DNA of 64,000 nt from Paenibacillus thalictri (GCF_004307995.1 NZ_SIRE01000010.1:124001-188000); one strand, 5' to 3'. Counted from the first letter of the stretch, positions 33,674 through 43,006 are shown. Notes: generated by a model not told the origin, from the letters alone. Translations and numbers: made by a program.

Positions 33674-35272
33674 TTAATTCATATCTGCAAGCGGGAGCGT
33701 AATGGTGAACAACGTTCCTTTGTTTTTTTCGCTTTGTACTTCGAGATTCCCTTGATGGTCTTGAATGATTTTGTGGCAGATCGACAAGCCCAGCCCGGTT
33801 CCGTTTTCTTTGGTTGTATAGAAGGGGGTGAATATTTGCTCAAGCTCTTCGCTTGTCATGCCAATTCCGGTATCGCGAATTTCAATAACCGTATGTTTGG
33901 ACTTTGTTGTGAGTCGGAAGGTGACTTCACCGGGCAGCGGCATGGCGTCAAAAGAATTTTTGGCCATATTAAGCAGCAGTTGAATCATCTTGTCTTGGTC
34001 CATCCACAATAAAACCTCATCATCGGGCATTTCAGTCTTTACGCTGTGCCCAAGCCGGGTCGCTTCGGATTCGATCAAAGAGACGACCCGCTGCACGCAG
34101 CCTTGCAGGTTGCCCAGCTTAAATTGTTTGGGCTGGGGTTTCGAAAATTGCAAAAATTCTCCCGTAAGCATGCTCATCCGGTCAATTTCATTCATAATCA
34201 GCCCATACCATTGTTCGATATTGTAACCGTTTGCTTTGGCAATTTGTAAAAAACCTTTAATGGTCGTTAACGGGTTGCGGATTTCGTGCGCCATTCCCGA
34301 AGCCAGTTCGCCTACGACACGCAGTTTTTCCGAGCGAAACATTTGCTCCTCTTGCTTGAGCCATGCTTCGCGTTTCATGACAAACATGTTTTTTTCGGCA
34401 ATCGTGATCAGATCGTCTTTGGACTGCGCGTCGTTGGGGTAGATGGACGTACCGTAAGTGATTTGAATGCCGGTCAGTTTGGTGAACTCGGAAGCCAATT
34501 GGTGCGAAATGTAGGAGAGCTGCGCATCGACTTGATTTGCCCTCAGGACGATGGCGAATTCATCACCTCCGTACCGCGCTGTAAACAAAGCGTCCGGAAA
34601 CATAATGCCAAGCAGTTGGGCAACCTGCTTCAACAGCTTATTGACCCCGTGGAAGCCGTTGGCCGAATTTAACGACTTCAAGTCCTTGCAGTCCAGCAAT
34701 ATCAGCACGATAGGCTCTTGTTTCTCGACAAGCTTCTCCAGCTTGCGGTGGCATTCATCGAAGTTGATAAGCCCGGTAAGTGTGTCGTAGGCCGACAGGC
34801 GTTCTTTTTCGTGCAAAAGGATTTGCGCATGCGAGCGCAAGATTTGTACAAATTTATATACATATATAGAAGCGATTGAAAATGAAACGCCGGAAAACAA
34901 AGTATAAAAGAGCGATTTGTACAAGTGTGTATAATACAAAGGGTTATGGTAAGCAGAAACGATGGCAAAAACGATAAAATAGACGACCGAAAATGCAAAC
35001 GCCCATCTTTTGGAGCGAATGGTTTGAAATTGTTTGCCCAGGTGGAGCAGATATAAGATCAAAACCATATTTGAGCCGCTTAAGAGGTGCATCCCGGCAA
35101 GCAGCGCAAATTGCAATACCTGTATATAGAAGCTGTCTTTTTTCACATAATGCAAAAGTACAAACAGCAGCCCAAGCAGCGCGAGGATCTCAGGGTTGCG
35201 GACAGTATCAAAAGCCATAGAGGAAATGACGATAACGACGGAATAAATGGCAATTAAAGTACGTAAGTACAT
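33674..35272 (-). CDS. Membrane GGDEF / histidine-kinase fusion protein
   Basis: 532 residues, ATG with AAGGAGT upstream. Residues 1-145 are about five to six membrane helices. Residues about 160-300 are a GGDEF domain with DTLTGLINFDE, a DXXD-type strand (LLDCKDLKSLNSANGFHGVN) and intact YGGDEF near residue 232. Then HisKA with ELASGMAHEIRNPLTT (His near 327) and an HATPase with N-box NMAKNSFDAM and G-boxes DTGIGM and GTGLGLSIC. The domains suggest one protein combining c-di-GMP synthesis or sensing with phosphorelay. No response regulator is adjacent; sporulation-type orphan kinases are one parallel. Confidence 0.87.
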   Translation of the reverse strand: MYLRTLIAIYSVVIVISSMAFDTVRNPEILALLGLLFVLLHYVKKDSFYIQVLQFALLAGMHLLSGSNMVLILYLLHLGKQFQTIRSKRWAFAFSVVYFIVFAIVSAYHNPLYYTHLYKSLFYTLFSGVSFSIASIYVYKFVQILRSHAQILLHEKERLSAYDTLTGLINFDECHRKLEKLVEKQEPIVLILLDCKDLKSLNSANGFHGVNKLLKQVAQLLGIMFPDALFTARYGGDEFAIVLRANQVDAQLSYISHQLASEFTKLTGIQITYGTSIYPNDAQSKDDLITIAEKNMFVMKREAWLKQEEQMFRSEKLRVVGELASGMAHEIRNPLTTIKGFLQIAKANGYNIEQWYGLIMNEIDRMSMLTGEFLQFSKPQPKQFKLGNLQGCVQRVVSLIESEATRLGHSVKTEMPDDEVLLWMDQDKMIQLLLNMAKNSFDAMPLPGEVTFRLTTKSKHTVIEIRDTGIGMTSEELEQIFTPFYTTKENGTGLGLSICHKIIQDHQGNLEVQSEKNKGTLFTITLPLADMN

Positions 35273-35374
35273 CAGACATTACTCCTTACTGGGAACGACT
35301 AGTCATATTCCGTGGTACAAGATACCAATTCTCTGCCGACCGCCTTAATCCCTCCTGCCGCTATGGAAAATTAA

Positions 35375-35399
35375 TAAGCCCCGTTCGGAATAACGGGGC
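35375..35399 (-). terminator. Terminator of the MBL-hydrolase gene
   Basis: Minus-strand stem GCCCCGTT / AACGGGGC followed by TTATTAATTTT. Confidence 0.78.
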
Positions 35400-35408
35400 A
35401 AACTTGAG

Positions 35409-36152
35409 TTATGGGAATTGGTAGATGCGATGTTGTTCCATGATCTCCATTCGTCCGGTATTTCCGACAAATTGGCTGATATTGTCCCCGTAATGCATAA
35501 GCAGTATTTTCTCCTGAATCGACTCGGGAAGCGTCAACAATTCATCAAGCGTAGCATGAACCAGTCCGGGAGAGAACAACTGGCATTCGTGTAAAATGTA
35601 CTTGCATTTCCGTTCATAATGAACATGATGGATGAGCGCCGGCATAAATTTCATATCCGCGCTGAAGAACGTATTGTCATTGAGATAAACTGAATAGCTC
35701 GGTTTATTAGGGATGTGCTCCGTGAGAACCAATTCAATGTTAAAGCCGTCATGGAGAGGGATTATGTCGCCTTCATCCACGATGATAACTTCGAAATAGT
35801 CGTCAAGTCCGGTCATGCCCTCGGCAGGATTGCTCAGCCCGCCCTTAAGCGAAGTATCCCAGAGCGGATCTACGATCGTCGCAGGAACGATCAGCTTTAT
35901 CCGGGTGTTAAATACATATTTAAGCTGGAAAGCCATTTCTTCCAGCCCTCCGACGTGATCGGCATGAATATGAGTGATTAAGATTGCGTCAATCTGGTTT
36001 AATGGAATCTTGAGCTCATATAAGGAGCGGGGTGCTGTAAAGCCGCAATCGATTAATAAAGTATATCCGTTGCAATATACCAACGCATTATTGTTGTAAA
36101 ACTTCTTGGCAAAAGCGCTTCCGGTTCCAAGCATTTGAATTTGCAGGCTCAC
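35409..36152 (-). CDS. MBL-fold metal-dependent hydrolase
   Basis: GTG start at 36152, 8 bases after GTGGGGG; a further in-frame GTG lies 15 bases upstream inside that site. 247 residues. THIHADHVGG carries the metallo-beta-lactamase HXHXDH signature, with further ligands in FSADMKF and LMHYGDN. The layout matches the ribonuclease Z / phosphorylcholine-esterase-like or Lactonase_B group of small hydrolases. No signal peptide. Substrate unknown; transcribed alone. Confidence 0.85.
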   Translation of the reverse strand: MSLQIQMLGTGSAFAKKFYNNNALVYCNGYTLLIDCGFTAPRSLYELKIPLNQIDAILITHIHADHVGGLEEMAFQLKYVFNTRIKLIVPATIVDPLWDTSLKGGLSNPAEGMTGLDDYFEVIIVDEGDIIPLHDGFNIELVLTEHIPNKPSYSVYLNDNTFFSADMKFMPALIHHVHYERKCKYILHECQLFSPGLVHATLDELLTLPESIQEKILLMHYGDNISQFVGNTGRMEIMEQHRIYQFP

Positions 36153-36167
36153 GATAAATACCCCCAC

Positions 36168-36480
36168 TTTCTATTACAACGCGGACCCTCGCATATCTTT
36201 TATAATCTATCATGTGGATACCAATCATTTCAAGTTTTTTTCTTTTTAAAAATATTAAAATAGTTTTAGTTCAGATTTTAAACCGTTGCGGCCGTAGGGC
36301 TTTATGATCGACAAGAGCTTGAAATTTATAGCATATTTTGTGAAAAAATATCGATAATTGAGTTGAGAGCACCATATATAGATTTTTTTATGTAAAAATA
36401 TTTTTTCCGCGCAACTCTTTGGGACATCGTGAGTATAACGTTATAGATAATGCACTTACGTCATGATGGAGGGTTACTTT
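36168..36480. other. AT-rich intergenic stretch
   Basis: A 313-base divergent intergenic region, AT-rich, with poly-A/T runs and a possible minus-10 (TATAGATAAT near 36441) before the gene at 36481. No other feature identified. Confidence 0.4.
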
Positions 36481-37098
36481 ATGAAAGCACGTCGGATGCT
36501 TGTTCTGGCATTAACGCTTTCCCTTCTTGGAACGGCAACGGTAGCAGCAAGCCCGCTCTGGGGAGACTACGAAGGCTTTAGCAAGGCAAAGGTATACATT
36601 AACAATGTGGAAAAGCAGTTCGCAGATGGGGATGCACCCGCTTTTCTTATAAAAAACAATGCCATGATACCCGTAAGAGCGCTGGCCGATTCGCTGCAGT
36701 CGCTGGTGAAGTGGGACAATGCCAATTCTACGATTAACATCTATAAGCCGAATGTACATATGATCATCGCTTCGGAGGTCGATAAAGATTATTCGATCAA
36801 GAAGCCGTTCGGCAAAGTGAAGAAAGGCGATACGTTAGATTTTGCGGTATTTGCTCAAGTCGACAGCTTAAATACGAGCATCAGCTCGTTTAAAATCTCT
36901 ATTGAAACGCCAACCGGAGAGCAAGCTGTCGCTCCTCATGAGAAGACGGTAGGGGCGCAGAAGGATAATTTCTGGTACCCGTGGCCATTTACCGTTACGT
37001 TCTCGAAAGCCGGCAATTACAAGGTGAAATTCTCCGTGAAGCTGGATGACTCCAGCGACTATACGGTGGTAGCCGAAAAAGTGATCGTATCCGAATAA
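36481..37098 (+). CDS. Secreted stalk-domain protein
   Basis: ATG 36481 with GGAGGG upstream. 205 residues: signal peptide (MLVLALTLSLLGTATVAAS), a copper-amine-oxidase-like stalk domain at residues about 30-95 (VYINNVEKQFADGDAPAFL, IPVRALADSLQS), then a beta-rich domain (KKGDTLDFAVFAQVDSLNT ... GNYKVKFSVKLDDSSDY) resembling an Ig fold. No catalytic motif. Probably a cell-surface structural protein. Confidence 0.82.
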   Translation: MKARRMLVLALTLSLLGTATVAASPLWGDYEGFSKAKVYINNVEKQFADGDAPAFLIKNNAMIPVRALADSLQSLVKWDNANSTINIYKPNVHMIIASEVDKDYSIKKPFGKVKKGDTLDFAVFAQVDSLNTSISSFKISIETPTGEQAVAPHEKTVGAQKDNFWYPWPFTVTFSKAGNYKVKFSVKLDDSSDYTVVAEKVIVSE

Positions 37099-37198
37099 CG
37101 GATCGGATCACAGCTGCGCGTTCCTTCGTTGACCTCATCCCGTGAACATGATACTATGTGATGGGAGTTGTTAATTTTACAAGAAACGGGGTCATTCG

Positions 37199-37507
37199 AT
37201 GAGCGATCATAATCATCAACATGACGATTGCGGCTGTGGCCATGATCATGAGCATGATGAGGAAATATTTATCGTAACCGATCAGGACGGCAATGAGCAT
37301 GAAATGGTCATGGTTTACACTTTTGAGGTGAAGGACCAGGCTTACGCCGTGTTGCTGGATCGCAACGAACCTGAAGCGGACGGTGTTATTTTCCGTATCG
37401 AGGAAGAAAACGATGAAGCCTTCTTGGCAACTATAGAAGACGAAGCGGAATGGGACCGCGTAGTCAAAGTGTACGAAGAGCTCATGGAGCAAGACAAAGA
37501 ACAATAA
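37199..37507 (+). CDS. DUF1292 (YrzB-like) protein with His-rich N-terminus
   Basis: 102 residues. The core IFIVTDQDGNEHEMVMVYTF ... AYAVLLDR ... FRIEEEND ... EWDRVVKVYEEL is the DUF1292 pattern common in bacilli. The first 20 residues, DHNHQHDDCGCGHDHEHDEE, are unusually rich in His, Asp and Cys and could bind metal. Cytoplasmic, very acidic. In other bacilli yrzB is near yrrK and alaS; that context is not seen here. Confidence 0.87.
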   Translation: MSDHNHQHDDCGCGHDHEHDEEIFIVTDQDGNEHEMVMVYTFEVKDQAYAVLLDRNEPEADGVIFRIEEENDEAFLATIEDEAEWDRVVKVYEELMEQDKEQ

Positions 37508-37515
37508 GCGAAAAC

Positions 37516-37549
37516 AAAAACCCTTCTTCATTAAGCGGAAGGGTTTTTT
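37516..37549 (+). terminator. Terminator after the DUF1292 gene
   Basis: AAAACCCTTC / GAAGGGTTTT stem with T-run. Confidence 0.87.
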
Positions 37550-37562
37550 CGTGTGTTCACGG

Positions 37563-37982
37563 CTATTTTCTCGGGTTGAAGTACATCGTGCGACCGTTAA
37601 ACAGATGCAGCTCCGCTTTGAAGCGACGACCTAAATATTTGCAAAGCTCGTTGCCTTTGGCTTTGTCGCCATGCGTGCAGTCATCGGGAAGTACCATCTG
37701 CACATAATTTTTTTGCTCATCTCCGTTTGGATCGGAGCCGACGCCAAGCACAATGTATTTATAAAGGGAGGAAGTACCCTTTAAATAAAACCACTTGCCT
37801 TCGCCCTCGGGCTTGGTTTCAATCGTATAAGGAAAGCCGGCATCGGCATAGTCCCAGCCCAGCTGTTTACCGGTCAAAGCAAGCTGTTCCTTGTATCCAA
37901 GCAGTTGTTCCTTTAATTCGTCGAGCGTCATGGATGAAACGGCAGAGCCTGTTACGAATTTGATATAAGCGCTTTGTGCCAT
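37563..37982 (-). CDS. DUF1885-like protein
   Basis: ATG 37982 with CAGGTG 9 bases upstream; the frame is open to 38039. 139 residues beginning AQSAYIKFVTGSAVSSMTLD, with QLGWDYADAGFPY and GEGKWFYLKGTSSLYKYIVL, the pattern I associate with the bacillar DUF1885 family. Globular alpha/beta, no membrane segment. Function unknown. Confidence 0.75.
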   Translation of the reverse strand: MAQSAYIKFVTGSAVSSMTLDELKEQLLGYKEQLALTGKQLGWDYADAGFPYTIETKPEGEGKWFYLKGTSSLYKYIVLGVGSDPNGDEQKNYVQMVLPDDCTHGDKAKGNELCKYLGRRFKAELHLFNGRTMYFNPRK

Positions 37983-38110
37983 TAAAATTACACCTGCCTG
38001 ACTGGTTTCTAGAATCAAAGCTTCTGGAATCATTTTCAATACGCATCAGATTTATCATAGCATTATGAAGGCGTTTTTACAATAATGAGACGAAATGGAG
38101 AGATTCATGT

Positions 38111-38935
38111 ATGGGGAAATTGGACGGATGTCTGTTGATTACCGATATGGATGGAACGATGCTGAACAGCGGTAAGACGATCAGTGAAGAAAATAAACGC
38201 GCTATTCACCGTTTTGCCCAGCAAGGGGGACGGTTCACGATAGCGACCGGTCGAATTACGTCTTCTGCGCAAAAATATGTGAAAGAGCTGCCGATTAACG
38301 CGCCGGTTATCTTGTACAACGGTGCTGTCATTTATGATTATGCCATGGAGCGGACCGTGTGGGAGAAGACACTGCCGGCATCGGTGCCGAATTTGCTGGC
38401 GAGACTGACCGGGCATTTTCCAGGTCTGGGTGTGGAGATTTATTGCGACGGCAAGCCTTATTTCGTACAGGAAAATCAGATTACGGACCTGCACCGGCAA
38501 ATCGAAGGTTTTTACGGAAAAACGGTAACCGATTATCATACGCTGCCGCAGCCTTGGCACAAGGTGCTGCTTGCCTGGGAACCCGCCTTGCTGGATGACG
38601 TGCAGAAAACGGTGGAAGCGTGGGTAGTGGAGGAGGATGTGACTTTTGTCCGTTCGGACGGCAAGTATTATGAAATATTGCCCCAAGACGCGACAAAAGG
38701 GCATGCCCTTGACATTTTGCTGGATCATCTCGATATGAAGATTGAACATTGCGTAGCGATAGGGGACCAAATGAACGATCTGGAGATGCTGACCAGGGCA
38801 GGGGTGGGTGTTGCCGTAGACAACGCGGTGCCTGAACTGCACCGCATAGCGAATCGGCGGGGGAAACACCATAACGAACACGCTATTGCCGATGTGGTGG
38901 AGTGGATCGAAAGCGCTTGGCCCAAGCTGAGCTAA
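38111..38935 (+). CDS. HAD-superfamily phosphatase, Cof type (HAD-IIB)
   Basis: 274 residues, ATG 38111 with GGAGAG 8 bases upstream. Motif I ITDMDGTMLN (Asp 12 and 14), motif II in TIATGR, and motif III/IV in HCVAIGDQMNDLEML are all present, with the C2B cap between. Cof-type HADs dephosphorylate small metabolites such as sugar phosphates, FMN or PLP; the substrate cannot be told here. Flanked by a bidirectional terminator. Confidence 0.92.
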   Translation: MGKLDGCLLITDMDGTMLNSGKTISEENKRAIHRFAQQGGRFTIATGRITSSAQKYVKELPINAPVILYNGAVIYDYAMERTVWEKTLPASVPNLLARLTGHFPGLGVEIYCDGKPYFVQENQITDLHRQIEGFYGKTVTDYHTLPQPWHKVLLAWEPALLDDVQKTVEAWVVEEDVTFVRSDGKYYEILPQDATKGHALDILLDHLDMKIEHCVAIGDQMNDLEMLTRAGVGVAVDNAVPELHRIANRRGKHHNEHAIADVVEWIESAWPKLS

Positions 38936-38948
38936 TTGAAGTTATGAA

Positions 38949-38993
38949 AAAATCCGGCCGCCGGAGGCGCAATGCCAAATGGGGCCGGATTTT
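38949..38993. terminator. Bidirectional terminator between the HAD and speA genes
   Basis: AAAATCCGGCC / GGCCGGATTTT, 11-bp stem, A-run on one side and T-run on the other, between convergent genes. Confidence 0.85.
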
Positions 38994-39000
38994 GACGTAT

Positions 39001-40470
39001 TTAAAATATGGCTGGCGTTTCTACGATGACTTTGACAAATTGGATGCTGCGGTCTTCAGGTCCCTTCACGGGAAGTCCGACTTCCACATGCTCCGTGATG
39101 TAGTCAATCAGATCTTGAGTAATGACTTCGCCTGGGAGGAGAATGGGAATGCCCGGCGGATACACATAGATGAATTCGGCAATAATGCGGTCCGCGGATT
39201 GTTTAAACGGAATGACTTCCGTATCTCCATAAAATGCGTCGCGTGGGGTCAATGTCAGCTGCGGAATAGACGGAATTTTGATGACCAGCTCGTTTTCCGT
39301 ACGAATGTTGTAGTTCTGTCTCGACAGTTCGACGAAGGCTTGAATGAGAATATCGACATTCTGCTTCGTATCGCCGGGAGTTACAAGACAGAGAACATTA
39401 TACATATCGCTGAGTTCTACCTCGATGTTGTAGTGCTCGCGAAGCCAGTTTTCCACGTCATATCCTGTGATGCCCAGCTTTCTTACGTGTACGTTGATTT
39501 TAGTCGGATCCATGTCGTAAGTCGCTTCGGTACCGAGAATTTCCTCGCCAAAGCAGTAAAGGCCGGGTATTTCGTTGATCGCTTTACGGGTGTGATGCGC
39601 CAATTCAAGCGCTCTTTCGGCCATAAGCCGCCCGTTGACCGCCAGATTCCGTCTGGCTGTGTCCAGCGAAGCTAACAAGATGTACGATGTGGAAGTCGTC
39701 GTAAGCATACTGATGATCGTTTTCACACGCTGAGCGTTGACTCTTCCTTCCCGAACGTTCAGCACCGAGCTTTGGGTCATCGAGCCGCCGAGCTTATGCA
39801 CGCTGGTTGCTGCCATGTCGGCCCCGGCTTCCATCGCGGACATCGGCAGTTTGTCATGGAAATGGATGAGTACGCCGTGCGCTTCATCGACCAGTACAGG
39901 CATATTGTGACTGTGCACGAGATCGACGATTTCCTTTAAGTTAGCGCAAACCCCGTAATAGGTCGGATTGATGACCAGCACGGCTTTAGCGTCCGGATGT
40001 CTTTCAAGCGCACGTTTGACCGAATGGGTGGTGACCCCATGATCGATCCCGAGATTGGCATCGCGTACCGGCTTCAAAAATACGGGTTTGGCGCCTGCAA
40101 AAATAATCGCCGCCATCACCGATTTATGCACGTTGCGCGGAATGATGATTTTGTCGCCTTGGCCGCAGACGGTCAAAATCATCGTCATAATCGCGCCGCT
40201 TGTGCCTTGGACGGAGAAAAACGTGTGATCTGCGCCAAAAGCGTCTGCGGCAAGCCGCTGCGCTTCTTCGATCACGCCGGTCGGCTGGTGCAAATCGTCC
40301 AGCGGAGCTATATTGATAAGGTCGATGGACAAGGCGTTGTCGCCGATAAATTCACGGTACTCCGGGTCCATGCCTACACCTTTTTTATGACCGGGGATAT
40401 GAAATTGAATAGGGTTGCGCTCGGCATGCTGCTTCAGCGCTGTAAATAGAGGAGTTCGATGGTGATCCAC
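39001..40470 (-). CDS. speA: Arginine decarboxylase, SpeA type (PLP-dependent)
   Basis: GTG start at 40470 with AAGGG upstream gives 489 residues, the length of Bacillus SpeA (490). The sequence follows that enzyme closely: QFHIPGHKKGVGMDPE, FSVQGTSGAIMTM, VLVDEAHGVLIHFHDKLP, PLP-binding SVHKLGGSMTQSS (Lys about 226), and TPRDAFYGDTEVIPF. It converts arginine to agmatine for polyamine synthesis. Other Orn/Lys/Arg decarboxylases of the same fold are the alternative. speB is not nearby. Confidence 0.92.
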   Translation of the reverse strand: MDHHRTPLFTALKQHAERNPIQFHIPGHKKGVGMDPEYREFIGDNALSIDLINIAPLDDLHQPTGVIEEAQRLAADAFGADHTFFSVQGTSGAIMTMILTVCGQGDKIIIPRNVHKSVMAAIIFAGAKPVFLKPVRDANLGIDHGVTTHSVKRALERHPDAKAVLVINPTYYGVCANLKEIVDLVHSHNMPVLVDEAHGVLIHFHDKLPMSAMEAGADMAATSVHKLGGSMTQSSVLNVREGRVNAQRVKTIISMLTTTSTSYILLASLDTARRNLAVNGRLMAERALELAHHTRKAINEIPGLYCFGEEILGTEATYDMDPTKINVHVRKLGITGYDVENWLREHYNIEVELSDMYNVLCLVTPGDTKQNVDILIQAFVELSRQNYNIRTENELVIKIPSIPQLTLTPRDAFYGDTEVIPFKQSADRIIAEFIYVYPPGIPILLPGEVITQDLIDYITEHVEVGLPVKGPEDRSIQFVKVIVETPAIF

Positions 40471-40731
40471 CTTGACAGCCCTTCTTTCGACAGAAATAAA
40501 CCAGATTTGAGTATAACAAAAACTGCCGCGGATGCAAGTATATTCGAAGATATAGTTTCTCAATATTTTGTAAATCTAACCAAAGTGTGTCCGTCTAATT
40601 GCAGGTAAGCAGATTGGCCATGAGCGGGCATGATTTTTAGCCGTATTTTCATGCAATCGCATTTTGTGATAACATATGTTTGGTATGCAGCTGGGAATCA
40701 TTTCATAAGCGAATATTGGAGGGCTTGAAGT

Positions 40732-41913
40732 ATGAAAAAACAGCTTGCCGTCATTATGGTGCTGTTGATGACCATTTTTATCGGCTTTGGGATTATCATT
40801 CCTGTGTTGCCGCAGGTCGTTACCGAATCGGGAGCCAGTACCGTACATCTGGGATTGCTGCTGTCGGTTTACTCCGCCGCGTCTTTTCTTATGTCTCCCT
40901 TATGGGGCGGGCTGTCGGACAGGTACGGGCGACGGCCTATCATTATGATCGGGCTCGCTGGTTTCAGCGTCAGCTTTTTCATCTTTGGCATATCCGGGGA
41001 TAACTTATGGCTTATGTATTTGTCCCGCGTATGCGGCGGGTTGTTCTCCGGAGCTGCTACGGCTTGCGCTGTGGCGTATGTGGCGGATATAACAACGGAG
41101 GAAAACCGCACGAAAGGCATGGGTTTGGTGGGCATGTCGATTGGTCTCGGCTTCATCTTCGGACCGGCTTTTGGCGGGATTTTAAGCCAGTGGGGGCATC
41201 ATGTTCCGTTTTTTGCTTCGTCGCTGCTGGCGCTGGCCACACTGTTCTTTGCTTTGGTTATGCTGCCGGAATCGCTGACGCCGGAGAAACGCGGCAAAAC
41301 GGAAAAGCAGTCCCGGTGGTCGGCCTTTGTTGGCGTCAATAAATATTTGTACATCCTTTCGTTTTTCGTATCGTTTTCGCTGGCTGGGCTGGAGGCTACG
41401 CTGCTGCTGTTCGAGCAGGATAAAATCGGCGCTACGCCGCTTCAATTCGGCATTATCTTTGCGGTCAGCGGCGTGGTCGGCGCGGCCATTCAGGGTGGCG
41501 TCGTGCGCCGTTATATTAAGAAAGGCGACGAGCAGCGAGTGATTGCGATCGGGCTGCTGCTTTCCGCTGCCGGCTTTCTGCTGATCCTGCTGTCATCGAG
41601 CGTAGTGACGGCGGCGATTTATTTGTCGGTATTTGGAGCAGGCAATGCGCTGATCCGTCCGTGCGTCACCTCGCTGATTTCGCAAAAAACGCCTGTCGGA
41701 CAAGGCGTCGCTTCAGGTTTAAATTCTTCGATGGACAGCCTGGGCCGTATTGCAGGCCCGCTGCTTGGCGCCGCCGTTTACGATTCCGGCCATGAATTGC
41801 CGTTCTGGACCGGAGCGATTTTGTCGATCGCAGCGCTTTACCTGCTGTATCGGTTTCACGCTCTTGACCGCATCGCCTCGAGAGTGCGCCAAGGCGCTTT
41901 TTCGAAAAACTGA
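40732..41913 (+). CDS. MFS drug/metabolite exporter (DHA1 family)
   Basis: 393 residues with 12 membrane helices. Motif A between helices 2 and 3 reads GGLSDRYGRRPIIM, and motif C-like GFIFGPAFGG in helix 5 marks an antiporter. ATG with GGAGGG upstream. Resembles multidrug or tetracycline exporters of the TetA/YfkF kind; the substrate is not predictable. Monocistronic. Confidence 0.92.
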   Translation: MKKQLAVIMVLLMTIFIGFGIIIPVLPQVVTESGASTVHLGLLLSVYSAASFLMSPLWGGLSDRYGRRPIIMIGLAGFSVSFFIFGISGDNLWLMYLSRVCGGLFSGAATACAVAYVADITTEENRTKGMGLVGMSIGLGFIFGPAFGGILSQWGHHVPFFASSLLALATLFFALVMLPESLTPEKRGKTEKQSRWSAFVGVNKYLYILSFFVSFSLAGLEATLLLFEQDKIGATPLQFGIIFAVSGVVGAAIQGGVVRRYIKKGDEQRVIAIGLLLSAAGFLLILLSSSVVTAAIYLSVFGAGNALIRPCVTSLISQKTPVGQGVASGLNSSMDSLGRIAGPLLGAAVYDSGHELPFWTGAILSIAALYLLYRFHALDRIASRVRQGAFSKN

Positions 41914-41947
41914 TACGAAGCGGGAATCTGTTAAGATTCCTTTTCAA

Positions 41948-41998
41948 AAAGAAGCTTCAAAAACCGCAGTATACCGCGGCTTTCGAAGCTTCTTTTTT
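41948..41998 (+). terminator. Terminator after the MFS gene
   Basis: Long stem from AAGAAGCTTC to GAAGCTTCTT with an inner CCGC/GCGG, then T6. Confidence 0.9.
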
Positions 41999-42033
41999 AT
42001 GCGCTTATGCGGCATGGCCGGCGGTACTGCACT

Positions 42034-42918
42034 TTAAGGAGCGTCCACCAACCGCTTGATTACCGCTGCCGCTTCACCGCGGGTCATTTTATTGTCGGGG
42101 CGGAAGCTGCCGTCTTCGTAGCCGTCAAACAGCTTCGCCTGCTGCACGGCGAATATCGCTTTCTCCGCCCAGTAACCATGCGGGATATCTTGAAATCCGC
42201 GATCTGCGGCGCCAGCGCTCAAAAGCTCGCTCCTTGCTAGCAATACGGCAATTTCGGCACGGGTAATCGGGTTGTTCGGTTTAAACGTATGGTCCGGATA
42301 ACCGTCCACAAGCCCGTTCTCCACCGCGGTAATGATATAAATCTTGTTGTTTTTCAGCGAATCGATATCCGTTAAGCCCGCCGTGTCCGAATTGGATAGG
42401 TACAGCTCTTTGGCTTTAACCAAATAGCGGACGAATTCGGCGCGTGTAATATGCTGGTCCGGTTTGTACAGCAGCTTTCCGTTAACCGTATAACCGTCCA
42501 CATACTTTTTGTCGAATAGCTCCACAATGTCCTGGCGGGCCCAGTGGGAATCGATATCGGAGAAATCGGTAGGAACTCCGTTCAGCGACAAAACGTATTT
42601 GGTTATCGCTTTGTATTCATCTTCCTTCAGCGATCCGGGGGCATTTTGCGGCATATTTTGGCTAATAAAACTATAAGCACGATCAAAATTTTTCGTTTTT
42701 GCGCTGCCGATCAGGCTTGGATATTTGCTCATACCGCGGGCATCGGTGCCGTGGCATGCCAGACAATGCTGCTCATATAACGCTTGTCCGTCTGGCGCCG
42801 GGATTGCGGCAGACGCGGCGGCGCTGTTATCGTTATTCAGGCTTGCTGCGGCAATGGCCGAGGAGATGGCAGCGACGGCCAGCATAGCGGCCGGAATATG
42901 GCGGTTTCGTATTCGCAT
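42034..42918 (-). CDS. Cytochrome c fused to three S-layer-homology (SLH) repeats
   Basis: 294 residues. An N-terminal hydrophobic signal/anchor (residues 8-26) is followed by a small class I cytochrome c domain: haem motif CLACH at residues 52-56 and axial Met 89 in SQNMPQ. Residues about 118-294 are three SLH repeats with ITRAEFVRYL, ITRAEIAVLLAR and MTRGEAAAVIKRL. SLH repeats bind secondary wall polymer, so the haem should be held at the outer wall. A covalent c-type haem on an SLH anchor suggests electron transfer outside the membrane. Monocistronic; partners unknown. Confidence 0.9.
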   Translation of the reverse strand: MRIRNRHIPAAMLAVAAISSAIAAASLNNDNSAAASAAIPAPDGQALYEQHCLACHGTDARGMSKYPSLIGSAKTKNFDRAYSFISQNMPQNAPGSLKEDEYKAITKYVLSLNGVPTDFSDIDSHWARQDIVELFDKKYVDGYTVNGKLLYKPDQHITRAEFVRYLVKAKELYLSNSDTAGLTDIDSLKNNKIYIITAVENGLVDGYPDHTFKPNNPITRAEIAVLLARSELLSAGAADRGFQDIPHGYWAEKAIFAVQQAKLFDGYEDGSFRPDNKMTRGEAAAVIKRLVDAP

Positions 42919-43006
42919 AGGCTCACACCTTCCGTTAAGGGCGGTTGATCATCGCTCCTATTATATAAGAAGGTTATGACGGAATTGTGAACACGCCAGA
43001 ACGCGA

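Noticed and set aside
38105..38881. Antisense frame (258 codons) under the HAD gene
   Set aside because: The plus strand has all HAD motifs and a ribosome site; the antisense product has no recognisable feature.
38902..39675. Plus-strand frame (257 codons) opposite speA
   Set aside because: speA is certain on the minus strand, and a bidirectional terminator lies inside the start of this frame.
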